A DNA stretch of 64,000 nt from Camarhynchus parvulus. Taxonomy: Eukaryota; Chordata; Aves; Passeriformes; Thraupidae. The translations under genes and the position numbers were made by a program. Shown one piece after another: positions 46,748-59,282 of this stretch (position 1 is its first letter; the number at the start of each line of letters is the position of its first letter). Location: contig NW_022148721.1 of NCBI RefSeq assembly GCF_901933205.1, forward strand, positions 44,414 to 108,413, read 5' to 3'. The notes below the pieces were generated by a model. It was not told the origin of the DNA. It did no database searches and saw nothing but the letters and a program-made list of their open reading frames with translations.

Positions 46748-48264
46748 CAGGAACCGGGGCTGGTGAGCTTTGCTTCAGAGGGAAAGGTTCGTTATTTATG
46801 TTTGGGGGCCGTGGCCTGGAGTGGCCGGCTGGCTCCTGAAAATCCGCGGATACGCAGGATGCCTCCCAGACCCAAGCTGGCACCAGTGCCAACTCGGGCT
46901 GGTTTGATGGTGCCAACGGAGTCCTACAGTCTGCCATCAGGAACCAGGGCAGGTGACTTTTGTTTCCCAGGGAAAGGGCCGTTGTTTCTATTTGGGGGCC
47001 TGTAGCCTAGAGGGGCCGGCTGGCTCCTGAAAATCCGCGATACGCAGGATGCCTCTCAGACCCAAGCTGCCACCAGTGCCAACTCGGGCTGGTTTGATAG
47101 TGCCAACGGAGTCCTACAGTCTGCCATCAGGACCACGGAGCTGGTGATTTTATTTCAGAGGGAAAGGGCCGTTGTTTATGTTTGGGGCCATAGGCCCGGA
47201 GTGGCCGGCTGGCTCCTAAAAATCAGCGTAAACGCAGGATGCCTCCCAGACCCAAGCTGGCACCAGTGCCAACTCGGGCTGGTTTGATAGTGCCAACGGA
47301 GTCCTTCAATCTACCATCGGAACCTGGGCATGTGACTTTTGTTTCAAAGGGAAAGGGCCGTAGTTTATATTTGGGGTCTATAGACAGGAGTGGCCGGCTG
47401 GCTCCTGAAAATCACGATACGCAGGGAATGATTCCCAGACCCAAGCTGGCACCAGTGCCAACTCGGGCTGGTTTGATAGTGCCAACGGAGTCCTACAATC
47501 TGCCATCAGGAACCGGGCAGGTGACTTTTATTTCAAAGGGGAATTTGCGTTTGTTTATATTTGGGGCCTGTGGCCGGAGTGGCCGGGCTGGCTCCTGAAA
47601 ATCCGCGGTAACAGGAATGATTCCCAGACCCAAGCTGGCACCAGTGCCAACTCGGGCTGGTTTGATAGTGCCAACGGAGTCCTACAATCTGCCATCAGGA
47701 ACCGGGGCAGGTGATTTTGTTTCAGAGGGAAAGGACCGTTGTTTATATTTGGGGGTATGTGCACAGGAGTGGGCCGGCTGGCTCCTGAAAATCCGGCGAT
47801 ACAGGGAATGCTTCCCAGACCCAAGCTGGCACCAGTGCCAACTCGGGCTGGTTTGATAGTGCCAACGGAGTCCTACAATCTGCCATCAGGGACCTGGGCA
47901 GGTGACTTTGATTCAAAGGGAAAGGGCGTTATTTATATTTGGGAACCTGAGGCACGGAGAGGCCCGCTGGCTCCTGAAAATCCGCGATACGCAGGATGCC
48001 TCCCAGACCCAAGCTGGCACCAGTGCCAACTCGGGCTGGTTTGATAGTACTAATGGAGTCCTACAATCTGCCATCAGGAACCTGGGCAGGTGACTTTTGT
48101 TTCAGAGGGAAAGGGCCGTTGTTTATATTTGGGGGTCTGTGGACAGCAGTGGCCGGCTGGCTCCTGAAAATCCGCGATACAGGGAATGATTCCCAGACCC
48201 AAGCTGGCACCAGTGCCAAATCAGGCTGGTTTGATAGTGCCAACGGTGCCCTACAATCTGCCAT
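46748..48264 (+). repeat. r2-r3-r4-r5'-r6, x1-x2 and GTGGACAGCAG monomer with many indels
   Basis: The order equals that of the 6-monomer unit at 59473-61753, but nearly every monomer has an extra or missing base, for example ATCAGCGTAAACGC, ACCATCGGAACC, GGTAACAGGAATG and CCGGCGATAC. 47530-48264 pairs with 42590-43322 (offset about 4942 bp). Confidence 0.8.
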
Positions 48265-49024
48265 CAGGAACCGGGGCTGATGACTTTTCCTTCCCAGGGA
48301 ATGGATCGTTGTTTATGTTTGGGGGTCTGTGGCCTGGAATGGCCGGCTGGCTCCTGAATATCCACAATACGCAGGATTCCTCCCAGACCCAAGCTGGCAC
48401 CAGTGCCAACTCGGGCTGGTTTGATAGTGCCAACGGAGTCCTAAAATCTGCCATCAGGAACCGGGGCTGGTGACTTTTGTTTCCCAGGGAAAGGGTCGTT
48501 GTTTATGTTTCCGGGCCGGTGGACAGGAGTGGCCAGCTGGCTCCTGAAAATCCGCGATACAGGGAATGCTTCCCAGACCCAAGCTGGCACCAGTGCCAGC
48601 TCAGGCTAGTTTCATAGTGCCAACGGAGTCCTACAATCTGCCATCCGGGAACTGGGCAAGTGATTTTGGTTTCACAGGGAAAGTGCCGTTGTTTATGTTT
48701 GGGGGTCTGTGGACAGGAGTGGCCGGCTGGCTCCTGAAAATCAGCAATACAGGGAATGATTCCCAGAAACAAGCTGGCACCAGTGCCAAATCGGGCTGGT
48801 TTGATAGTGCCAACGGAGTCCTACAATCTGCCATCCAGAACCTGGGCAGGTGACTTTTGTTTCAGAGAGAAAGGGCCGTTGTTTATATTTGGGGGTCTGT
48901 TGAAAGGAGGGGCCGGCTGGCTCCTGAAAATCCGCGATACAGGGAATGATTCCCAGACCCAAGCTGGCACCAGTGCCAACTCGGGCTGGTTTGATAGTGC
49001 CAACGGAGTCCTACAATCTGCCAT
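48265..49024 (+). repeat. T cassette (26-monomer unit, copy 2)
   Basis: t1 carries CTCCTGAATATCCACAATAC, unique to this copy. t4 ends in a normal GTCCTACAATCTGCC. Confidence 0.85.
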
Positions 49025-49404
49025 CAGGAACCGGGGCTGATGACTTTTCCTTCCCAGGGAAAGTGCCATTGTTTATGTTTGGGGGTCTGTGGCCCGGAGT
49101 GGCCGGCTGGCTCCTGAAAATCCGCGATACAGGGAATGATTCCCAGACCCAAGCTGGCACCAGTGCCAACTCGGGCTGGTTTGATAGTGCCAACGGAGTC
49201 CTACAATCTGCCATCAGAAACCTGGGCAGGCGACTTTTATTTCCAAGGGAATGTGCCGTTGTTTATGTTTGGGGACCATCGGACCGGAGTGGCCGGGCTG
49301 GCTCCTGAAAATCCGCGATACGCAGGATGCCTCCCAGACCCAAGCTGGCACCAGTGCCAACTCGGGCTGGTTTGATAGTGCCAACGGAGTCCTACAATCT
49401 GCCA
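49025..49404 (+). repeat. m4-like and c-like monomers
   Basis: The m4-like monomer is joined to a GGCAGGCGAC monomer with the odd GGACCATCGGACCGG. It corresponds to 53965-54344. Confidence 0.75.
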
Positions 49405-50351
49405 TCAGGACCAGGGGCTGGTGAGTTTTGTTTCCCAGGGAAAGTGCCGTTGTTCATATTTGGGGTCTCTGCGCCCGAGTGGCCGGCTGGCTCCTGAAAA
49501 TCCGCGATACAGGGAATGCTTCCCAGACCCAAGCTGGCACCAGTGCCAACTCGGGCTGGTTTCATAGTGCCAACGGAGTCCTACAATCTGACATCACGAA
49601 CCTGGGCTGATGACTTTTCCTTCCCAGGGAAAGGTTCGTTATTTATGTTTGGGGGCCGGTGGCCTGGAGTGGCCAGCTGGCTCCTGAAAATCCGCGATAC
49701 GCAGGATGCCCCCCAGACCCAAGCTGGCACCAGTGCCAACTCGGGCTGGTTTGATGGTGCCAACGGAGTCCTACAGTCTGCCATCAGGAACCAGGGCAGG
49801 TGACTTTTGTTTCCCAGGGAAAGGGCCGTTGTTTCTATTTGGGGGCCTGTAGCCTAGAGTGGCCGGCTGGCTCCTGAAAATCCGCGATACGCAGGATGCC
49901 TCTCAGACCCAAGCTGCCACCAGTGCCAACTCGGGCTGGTTTGATAGTGCCAACGGAGTCCTACAGTCTGCCATCAGGACCAGGAGCTGGTGACTTTTAT
50001 TTCAGATGGAAAGGGCCGTTGTTTATGTTTGGGGCCATAGGCCCGAGTGGCCGGCTGGCTCCTAAAAATCAGCAACGCAGGATGCCTCCCAGACCCAAGC
50101 TGGCACCAGTGCCAACACGGGCTGGTTTGATAGTGCCAACGGAGTCCTACAATCTGCCATCCGGAACCTGGGCATGTGACTTTTGTTTCAAAGGGAAAGG
50201 TCCGTTATTTAGGTTTGGGGCCATAGGCCGGAGTGGCCGGCTGGCTCCTGAAAATCCGCGCGATAACGCAGGATGCCTCCCAGACCCAAGCTGGCACCAG
50301 TGACAACTCGGGCTGGTTTGATAGTGCCAACGGAGTCCTACAATCTGCCAT
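49405..50351 (+). repeat. R cassette r1-r5
   Basis: It pairs with 54345-55294 at an offset of 4940 bp. r4 has AGATGGAAAGGG, shared with the copy near 8810. r5 has CGCGCGATAACGC, a private indel. Confidence 0.8.
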
Positions 50352-51874
50352 CAGGAAACCTGGGCAGGTGACTTTTGTTTCAGAGGGAAAGGGCCGTTGT
50401 TTATATTTGGGGGTCTGTTGGACCGGGAGTGGCCGGCTGGCTCCTGAAAATCCGCGATACAGGAATGATTCCCAGACCCAAGCTGGCACCAGTGCCAACT
50501 CGGGCTGGTTTGATAGTGCCAATGGAGTCCTACAATCTGCCATCAGGACCGGGGCTGGTGACTTTTGTTTCCCAGGGAAAGGGCCGTTGTTTATGTTTGG
50601 GGGCCTGAGGCCCGGAGTGGCCGGCTGGCTCCTGAAAATCCGCGATACGCAGGGAATGCCTCCCAGACCCAAGCTGGCACCAGTGCCAACTCGGGCTGGT
50701 TTGATAGTGCCAACGGAGTCCTACAATCTGCCATCAGGACCAGGGGCTGGTGACTTTTGTTTCCCAGGGAAAGGTGCCGTTGTTTATATTTGGGGCCTGC
50801 GGCCCGGAGTGGCCGGCTGGCTCCTGAAAATCCGCGATACAGGAAATGCTTCCCAGACCCAAGCTGGCACCAGTGCCAACTCGGGCTGGTTTGATAGTGC
50901 CAACGGAGTCCTACAATCTGCCATCACGAACCTGGGCTGATGACTTTTCCTTCCCAGGGAAAGGGTCGTTATTTATGTTTGGGGCCGGTTAGCCCGGAGT
51001 GGCCGGCTGGCTCCTGAAAATCCGCGATACGCAGGATGCCCCCCAGACCCAAGCTGGCACCAGTGCCAACTCGGGCTGGTTTGATAGTGCCAACGGAGTC
51101 CTACAGTCTGCCATCAGGAACCAGGGCAGGTGACTTTTTGTTTCCCAGGGGAAAGGGCCGTTGTTTATATTTGGGGGCCTGTACCTAGAGTGGCCGGCTG
51201 GCTCCTGAAAATCCGCGATACGCAGGATGCCTCCCAGACCCAAGCTGGCACCAGTGCCAACTCGGGCTGGTTTGATAGTGCCAACGGAGTCCTTCAATCT
51301 ACCATGCGGAACCTGGGCAGGTGACTTTTGTTTCAAAGGGAAAGGGCCGTTGTTTATATTTGGGGGTCTATAGACAGGAGTGGCCGGCTGGCTCCTGAAA
51401 ATCCGCGATACAGGGAATGATTCCCAGACCCAAGCTGGCACCAGTGCCAACTCGGGCTGGTTTGATAGTGCCAACGGAGTCCTACAATCTGCCATCAGGA
51501 ACCTGGGCAGGTGACTTTTGTTTCCAAGGGAATGGGCCGTTGTTTATATTTGGGGCTCTGTGGCCGGGAGGGCCCGGCTGGCTCCTGAAAATCCGCGATA
51601 CAGGGAATGATTCCCAGACCCAAGCTGGCACCAGTGCCAACTCGGGCTGGTTTGATAGTGCCAACGGAGTCCTACAATCTGCCATCAGGAACCTGGGCAG
51701 GTGACTTTTGTTTCAGAGGGAAAGGGCCGTTGTTTATATTTGGGGGTCTGCGGCCCGCAGTGGCCGGCTGGCTCCTGAAAATCCGCGATACAGGGAATGA
51801 TTCCCAGACCCAAGCTGGCACCAGTGCCAACTCGGGCTGGTTTGATAGTGCCAACGGAGTCCTACAATCTGCCA
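50352..51874 (+). repeat. Satellite, eight monomers of simple versions
   Basis: It includes GCTGG-type monomers with GCCTGAGGCCCGG and GCCTGCGGCCCGG, an r2-like, an r3-like and an r5'-like monomer, then two plain GTTTCAGAGGG or TTTCCAAGGG monomers. An open frame of 235 codons (50233-50940) arises here only because indels bring frames into register. Confidence 0.75.
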
Positions 51875-52636
51875 TCAGGAACCGGGGCTGATGACTTTTC
51901 CTTCCCAGGGAAAGGATCGTTGTTTATGTTTGGGGGTCTGTGGCCTGGAGTGGCCGGCTGGCTCCTGAAAATCTACAATACGCAGGATTCCTCCCAGACC
52001 CAAGCTGGCACCAGTGCCAACTTGGGCTGGTTTGATAGTGCCAACGGAGTCCTACAATCTGCCATCAGGAACCGGGGCTGGTGACTTTTGTTTCCCAGGG
52101 AAAGGGTCGTTGTTTATGTTTCGGGCCGGTGGACAGGAGTGGCCCGGCTGGCTCCTGAAAATCCTGCGATACAGGGAATGCTTCCCAGACCCAAGCTGGC
52201 ACCAGTGCCAACTCGGGCTGGTTTCATAGTGCCAACGGAGTCCTACAATCTGCCATCCGGGAACTGGGGCGGTGATTTTTGGTTTCACAGGGAAAGTGCC
52301 ATTGTTTATGTTTGGGGTCTGTGGACAGGAGTGGCCGGCTGGCTCCTGAAAATCAGCAATACAGGGAATGATTCCCAGAAACAAGTTGGCACCAGGGCCA
52401 AATCGGGCTGGTTTGATAGTGCCAACGGAGTCCTACAATCTGCCATCCAGAACCTGGGCAGGTGACTTTTGTTTCAGAGAGAAAGGGCCGTTGTTTATAT
52501 TTGGGGGTCTGTTGAAAGGAGGGGCCGGCTGGCTCCTGAAAATCCGCGATACAGGGAATGATTTCCAGACCCAAGCTGGCACCAGTGCCAACTCGGGCTG
52601 GTTTGATAGTGCCAACGGAGTTTTACAATCTGCCAT
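51875..52636 (+). repeat. T cassette
   Basis: t1 has GAAAGGATCG and the GCCAACTTGGGCTGG form. t3 begins CTGGGGCGGTGATTTTTGG, a private change. t4 is followed by an m4-like monomer. Confidence 0.8.
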
Positions 52637-53204
52637 CAGGAACCGGGGCTGATGACTTTTCCTTCCCAGGGAAAGTGCCATTGTTTATGTTTGGGGGTCT
52701 GTGGCCCGGAGTGGCCGGCTGGCTCCTGAAAATCCGCGATACAGGGAATGATTCCCAGACCCAAGCTGGCACCAGTGCCAACTCGGGCTGGTTTGATAGT
52801 GCCAACGGAGTCCTACAATCTGCCATCAGAAACCTGGGCAGGTGACTTTTGTTTCAAGGGAAAGTGCCGTTGTTTATGTTTGGGGGTCTCTGGACAGGAG
52901 TGGCCGGCTGGCTCCTGAAAATCCGCGATACGCAGGATGCCTCCCAGACCCAAGCTGGCACCAGTGCCAACTCGGGCTGGTTTGATAGTGCCAATGGAGT
53001 CCTACAATCTGCCATCAGGAACCTGGGCAGGTGACTTTTGTTTCAGAGGGAAAGGGCCGTTGTTTATATTTGGGGGTCTGGGGACAGCAGTGGCCGGCTG
53101 GCTCCTGAAAATCCGCGATACAGGGAATGATTCCCAGACCCAAGCTGGCACCAGTGACAACTCGGGCTGATTTGATAGTGCCAACGGAGTCCTACAATCT
53201 GCCA
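52637..53204 (+). repeat. m4-like, TTTCAAGGG and GGGGACAGCAG monomers
   Basis: Corresponds to about 47700-48264 of the previous 26-monomer unit in its last monomer, but the first two are different, so it is a recombined boundary. Confidence 0.7.
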
Positions 53205-53964
53205 TCAGGAACCGGGGCTGATGACTTTTCCTTCCCAGGGAATGGATCGTTGTTTATGTTTGGGGGTCTGTGGCCTGGAATGGCCGGCTGGCTCCTGAAA
53301 ATCTACAATACGCAGGATTCCTCCCAGACCCAAGCTGGCACCAGTGCCAACTTGGGCTGGTTTGATAGTGCCAACGGAGTCCTAAAATCTGCCATCAGGA
53401 ACCGGGGCTGGTGACTTTTGTTTCCCAGGGAAAGGGCCGTTGTTTATGTTTCCGGGCCGGTGGACAGGAGTGGCCAGCTGGCTCCTGAAAATCTGCGATA
53501 CAGGGAATGCTTCCCAGACCCAAGCTGGCACCAGTGCCACCTCGGGCTAGTTTCATAGTGCCAACGGAGTCCTACAATCTGCCATCCGGGAACTGGGCAA
53601 GTGATTTTGGTTTCACAGGGAAAGTGCCATTGTTTATGTTTGGGGGTCTGTGGACAGGAGTGGCCGGCTGGCTCCTGAAAATCAGCAATACAGGGAATGA
53701 TTCCCAGAAACAAGTTGGCACCAGGGCCAAATCGGGCTGGTTTGATAGTGCCAACGGAGTCCTACAATCTGCCATCCAGAACCTGGGCAAGTGATTTTGG
53801 TTTCACAGGGAAAGGGCCGTTGTTTATATTTGGGGGTCTGTTGAAAGGAGGGGCCGGCTGGCTCCTGAAAATCCGCGATACAGGGAATGATTTTCAGACC
53901 CAAGCTGGCACCCGTGCCAACTCGGGCTGGTTTGATAGTGCCAACGGAGTTTTACAATCTGCCA
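53205..53964 (+). repeat. T cassette (26-monomer unit, copy 3)
   Basis: In t4 the head has been replaced by the t3 version (CAAGTGATTTTGGTTTCACAG), while the tail is still TGTTGAAAGGAGG. This is a clear chimeric monomer near 53788-53870. Confidence 0.85.
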
Positions 53965-54344
53965 TCAGGAACCGGGGCTGATGACTTTTCCATCCCAGGG
54001 AAACTGCCATTGTTTATGTTTGGGGGTCTGTGGCCCGGAGTGGCCGGCTGGCTCCTGAAAATCCGCGATACAGGGAATGATTCCCAGACCCAAGCTGGCA
54101 CCAGTGCCAACTCGGGCTGGTTTGATAGTGCCAACGGAGTCCTACAATCTGCCATCAGAAACCTGGGCAGGCGACTTTTTTTCCAAGGGAATGTGCCGTT
54201 GTTTTTGTTTGGGGGTCTCTGGACAGGAGTGGCCGTCTGGCTCCTGAAAATCCGCGATACGCAGGATGCCTCCCAGACCCAAGCTGGCACTAGTGCCAAC
54301 TCAGGCTGGTTTGATAGTGCCAACGGAGTCCTACAATCTGCCAT
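53965..54344 (+). repeat. m4-like and c-like monomers
   Basis: CTTTTCCATCCCAGGGAAAC is a variant found only here and, nearly identical, near 57217. The c-like monomer has GTTGTTTTTGTTTGG. Confidence 0.75.
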
Positions 54345-55294
54345 CAGGACCAGGGGCTGGTGAGTTTTGTTTCGCAGGGAAAGTGCCGTTGTTCATATTC
54401 GGGTCTCTGCGGCCCGGAGTGGCCGGCTGGCTCCTGAAAATCCGCGATACAGGGAATGCTTCCCAGACCCAAGCTGGCACCAGTGCCAACTCGGGCTGGT
54501 TTCATAGTGCCAACGGAGTCCTACAATCTGACATCACGAACCTGGGCTGATGACTTTTCCTTCCCAGGGAAAGGTTCGATATTTATGTTTGGGGGCCGGT
54601 GGCCTGGAGTGGCCAGCTGGCTCCTGAAAATCCGCGATATGCAGGATGCCCCCCAGACCCAAGCTGGCACCAGTGCCAACTCGGGCTGGTTTGATGGTGC
54701 CAACGGACTCCTACAGTCTGCCATCAGGAACCAGGGCAGGTGACTTTTGTTTCCCAGGGAAAGGGCCGTTGTTTCTATTTGGGGGCCTGTAGCCTAGAGT
54801 GGCCGGCTGGCTCCTGAAAATCCGCGATACGCAGGATGCCTCTCAGACCCAAGCTGCCACCAGTGCCAACTCGGGCTGGTTTGATAGTGCCAACGGAGTC
54901 CTACAGTCTGCCATCAGGACCAGGAGCTGGTGACTTTTATTTCAGAGGGAAAGGGCCGTTGTTTATGTTTGGGGGCCATAGGCCCGGAGTGGCCGGCTGG
55001 CTCCTAAAAATCAGCGAAACGCAGGATGCCTCCCAGACCCAAGCTGGCACCAGTGCCAACACGGGCTGGTTTGATAGTGCCAACGGAGTCCTACAATCTG
55101 CCATCCGGAACCTGGGCATGTGACTTTTGTTTCAAAGGGAAAGGTCCGTTATTTAGGTTTGGGGGCCATAGGCCCGGAGTGGCCGGCTGGCTCCTGAAAA
55201 TCCGCGATACGCAGGATGCCTCCCAGACCCAAGCTGGCACCAGTGCCAACTCGGGCTGGTTTGATAGTGCCAACGGAGTCCTACAATCTGCCAT
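54345..55294 (+). repeat. R cassette r1-r5 (cleanest copy, 950 bp)
   Basis: Exactly five 190-bp monomers without indels. It is the best reference for R. Confidence 0.85.
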
Positions 55295-55674
55295 CAGAAA
55301 CCTGGGCAGGTGACTTTTGTTTCAGAGGGAAAGGGCCGTTGTTTATATTTGGGGGTCTGTTGAAAGGAGGGGCCGGCTGGCTCCTGAAAATCCGCGATAC
55401 AGGGAATGATTCCCAGACCCAAGCTGGCACCAGTGCCAACTCGGGCTGGTTTGATAATGCCAATGGAGTCCTACAATCTGCCATCAGGAACCGGGGCTGG
55501 TGACTTTTGCTTCAGAGGGAAAGGGCCGTTGTTTATGTTTGGGGGCCTGAGGCCCGGAGTGGCCGGCTGGCTCCTGAAAATCCGCGATACGCAGGATGCC
55601 TCCCAGACCCAAGCTGGCACCAGTGCCAACTCAGGCTGGTTTGATAGTGCCAACGGAGTCCTACAATCTGCCAT
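55295..55674 (+). repeat. t4-like and GCTTCAGAG monomers
   Basis: A GTTTCAGAGGG head with a TGTTGAAAGGAGG tail, then a monomer with GCCTGAGGCCCGG, as at 44083 and 50540. Confidence 0.75.
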
Positions 55675-56244
55675 CAGGACCAGGGGCTGGTGAGTTTTGT
55701 TTCCCAGGGAAATTGCCGTTGTTCATATTCGGGTCTCTGCGGCCCGGAGTGGCCGGCTGGCTCCTGAAAATCCGCGATACAGGGAATGCTTCCCAGACCC
55801 AAGCTGGCACCAGTGCCAACTCGGGCTGGTTTCATAGTGCCAACGGAGTCCTACAATCTGACATCACGAACCTGGGCTGATGACTTTTCCTTCCCAGGGA
55901 AAGGTTCGATATTTATGTTTGGGGGCCGGTGGCCCGGAGTGGCCGGCTGGCTCCTGAAAATCCGTGATACGCAGGATGCCCCCCAGACCCAAGCTGGCAC
56001 CAGTGCCAACTTGGGCTGGTTTGATGGTGCCAACGGAGTCCTACAGTCTGCCATCAGGAACCAGGGCAGGTGACTTTTGTTTCCCAGGGAAAGGGCCGTT
56101 GTTTCTATTTGGGGGCCTGTAGCCTAGAGTGGCCGGCTGGCTCCTGAAAATCCGCGATACGCAGAATGCCTCCCAGACCCAAGCTGCCACCAGTGCCAAC
56201 TCGGGCTGGTTTGATAGTGCCAACGGAGTCCTACAATCTGCCAT
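55675..56244 (+). repeat. R cassette r1-r3
   Basis: Offset 1330 bp (7 monomers) from the preceding R. r1 has GGGAAATTGCC. Confidence 0.8.
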
Positions 56245-56433
56245 CAGGACCAGGAGCTGGTGACTTTGTTTCAGAGGGAAAGGGCCGTTGTTTATATTTG
56301 GGGGTCTGTTGAAAGGAGGGGCCGGCTGGCTCCTGAAAATCCGCGATACAGGGAATGATTCCCAGACCCAAGCTGGCACCAGTGCCAACTCGGGCTGATT
56401 TGATAGTGCCAACGGAGTCCTACAATCTGCCAT
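56245..56433 (+). repeat. Chimeric monomer: r4 head, t4 tail
   Basis: It starts GACCAGGAGCTGG like r4 and ends GGGGGTCTGTTGAAAGGAGG like t4. The switch lies in the GTTTCAGAGGG region, near 56268-56285. Confidence 0.8.
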
Positions 56434-57194
56434 CAGGAACCGGGGCTGATGACTTTTCCTTCCCAGGGAATGGATCGTTGTTTATGTTTGGGGCTCTGTG
56501 GCCGGAATGCCCGGCTGGCTCCTGAAAATCTACATTACGGAAGGATTCCTCCCAGACCCAAGCTGGCACCAGTGCCAACTCGGGCTGGTTTGATAGTGCC
56601 AACGGAGTCCTACAATCTGCCATCAGGAACCGGGGCTGGTGACTTTTGTTTCCCAGGGAAAGGGCCGTTGTTTATGTTTCCGGGCCGGTGGACAGGAGTG
56701 GCCAGCTGGCTCCTGAAAATCTGCGATTCAGGGAATGCTTCCCAGACCCAAGCTGGCACCAGTGCCAACTCGGGCTGGTTTGATAGTGCCAACGGAGTCC
56801 TACAATCTGCCATCCGGGAACCTGGGCAGGTGATTTTTGTTTCACAGGGAAAGGGCCGTTGTTTATGTTTGGGGGTCTGTGGACAGGAGTGGCCGGCTGG
56901 CTCCTGAAAATCCGCAATACAGGGAATGATTCCCAGAAACAAGCTGGCACCAGTGCCAACTCGGGCTGGTTTGATAGTGCCAACGGAGTCCTACAATCTG
57001 CCATCCAGAACCTGGGCAGGTGACTTTTTGTTTCAGAGAGAAAGGGCCGTTGTTTATATTTGGGGGTCTGTTGAAAGGAGGGGCCGGCTGGCTCCTGAAA
57101 ATCGCGATACAGGGAATGATTTCCAGACCCAAGCTGGCACCAGTGCCAACTCGGGCTGGTTTGATAGTGCCAACGGAGTCTTACAATCTGCCAT
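56434..57194 (+). repeat. T cassette
   Basis: Several private changes: CTACATTACGGAAGGATTC after t1, GCGATTCAGGG in t2, and a missing base in AAATCGCGATAC near 57100. Confidence 0.8.
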
Positions 57195-57383
57195 CAGGAA
57201 CCGGGGCTGATGACTTTTCCATCCCAGGGAAAGTGCCATTGTTTATGTTTGGGGGTCTGTGGCCGGAGTGGCCGGCTGGCTCCTGAAAATCCGCGATACA
57301 GGGAATGATTCCCAGACCCAAGCTGGCACCAGTGCCAACTCGGGCTGGTTTGATAGTGCCAACGGAGTCCTACAATCTGCCAT

Positions 57384-58332
57384 CAGGACCAGGGGCTGGT
57401 GAGTTTTGTTTCCCAGGGAAAGTGCCGTTGTTCATATTCGGGTCTCTGCGGCCCGGAGTGGCCGGCTGGCTCCTGAAAATCCGCGATACAGGGAATGCTT
57501 CCCAGACCCAAGCTGGCACCAGTGCCAACTCGGGCTGGTTTCATAGTGCCAACGGAGTCCTACAATCTGACATCACGAACCTGGGCTGATGACTTTTCCT
57601 TCCCAGGGAAAGGTTCGATATTTATGTTTGGGGGCCGGTGGCCCGGAGTGGCCAGCTGGCTCCTGAAAATCCGCGATACGCAGGATGCCTCCCAGACCCA
57701 AGCTGGCACCAGTGCCAACTCGGGCTGGTTTGATGGTGCCAACGGACTCCTACAGTCTGCCATCAGGAACCAGGGCAGGTGACTTTTGTTTCCCAGGGAA
57801 AGGGCCGTTGTTTCTATTTGGGGGCCTGTAGCCTAGAGTGGCCGGCTGGCTCCTGAAAATCCGCGATACGCAGGATGCCTCTCAGACCCAAGCTGCCACC
57901 AGTGCCAACTCGGGCTGGTTTGATAGTGCCAACGGAGTCCTACAGTCTGCCATCAGGACCAGGAGCTGGTGACTTTTATTTCAGAGGGAAAGGGCCGTTG
58001 TTTATGTTTGGGGGCCATAGGCCCGGAGTGGCCGGCTGGCTCCTAAAAATCAGCGAAACGCAGGATGCCTCCCAGACCCAAGCTGGCACCAGTGCCAACA
58101 CGGGCTGGTTTGATAGTGCCAACGGAGTCCTACAATCTGCCATCCGGAACCTGGGCATGTGACTTTTGTTTCAAAGGGAAAGGTCCGTTATTTAGGTTTG
58201 GGGGCCATAGGCCCGAGTGGCCGGCTGGCTCCTGAAAATCCGCGATACGCAGGATGCCTCCCAGACCCAAGCTGGCACCAGTGACAACTCGGGCTGGTTT
58301 GATAGTGCCAACGGAGTCCTACAATCTGCCAT
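57384..58332 (+). repeat. R cassette r1-r5
   Basis: Same versions as 54345-55294, offset 3039 bp (16 monomers). The r5 monomer lacks one G (GGCCCGAGTGG). Confidence 0.85.
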
Positions 58333-58522
58333 CAGAAACCTGGGCAGGCGACTTTTTTTTCCAAGGGAATGTGCCGTTGTTTTTGTTTGGGGGTCTCTGG
58401 ACAGGAGTGGCCATCTGGCTCCTGAAAATCCGCGATACGCAGGATGCCTCCCAGACCCAAGCTGGCACTAGTGCCAACTCAGGCTGGTTTGATAGTGCCA
58501 ACGGAGTCCTACAATCTGCCAT

Positions 58523-59282
58523 CAGGAACCGGGGCTGATGACTTTTCCTTCCCAGGGAATGGATCGTTGTTTATGTTTGGGGGTCTGTGGCCTGGAATGG
58601 CCGGCTGGCTCCTGAAAATCTGCAATACGCAGGATACCTCCCAGACCCAAGCTGGCACCAGTGCCAACTCGGGCTGGTTTCATAGTGCCAACGGAGTCCT
58701 AAAATCTGCCATCAGGAACCGGGGCTGGTGAGTTTTGTTTCCCAGGGAAAGGGTCGTTGTTTATGTTTCCGGGCCGGTGGACAGGAGTGGCCAGCTGGCT
58801 CCTGAAAATCTGCGATACAGGGAATGCTTCCCAGACCCAAGCGGGCACCAGTGCCAGCTCAGGCTAGTTTCATAGTGCCAACGGAGTCCTACAATCTGCC
58901 ATCCGGGAACTGGGCATGTGATTTTTGTTTCACAGGGAAAGGGCCGTGGTTTATATTTGGGGGTCTGTGGCCCGGAGTGGCCGTCTGGCTCCTGAAAATC
59001 CGCGATACAGGGAATGATCCCCAGACCCAAGCTGGCACCAGTGCCAACTCGGGCTGGTTTGATAGTGCCAACGGAGTCCTACAATCTGCCATCCAGAACC
59101 TGGGCAGGTGACTTTTGTTTCAGAGAGAAAGGGCCGTTGTTTATATTTGGGGGTCTGTTGAAAGGAGGGGCCGGCTGGCTCCTGAAAATCCGCGATACAG
59201 GGAATGATTCCCAGACCCAAGCTGGCACCAGCGCCAACTCGGGCTGGTTTGATAATGCCAATGGAGTCCTAAACTCTGCCAT
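58523..59282 (+). repeat. T cassette
   Basis: t2-t4 share CCAAGCGGGCACC and GGGCCGTGGTTTATATTTGG with the copies at 33072 and 41427. Confidence 0.85.

Noticed and set aside
50233..50940. Open reading frame of 235 codons, the longest in the window
   Set aside because: It runs through nearly four satellite monomers, and only one-base indels in an error-prone stretch keep it open. The translation is the monomer read in successive frames, with no domain, and equivalent frames in neighbouring units are closed.
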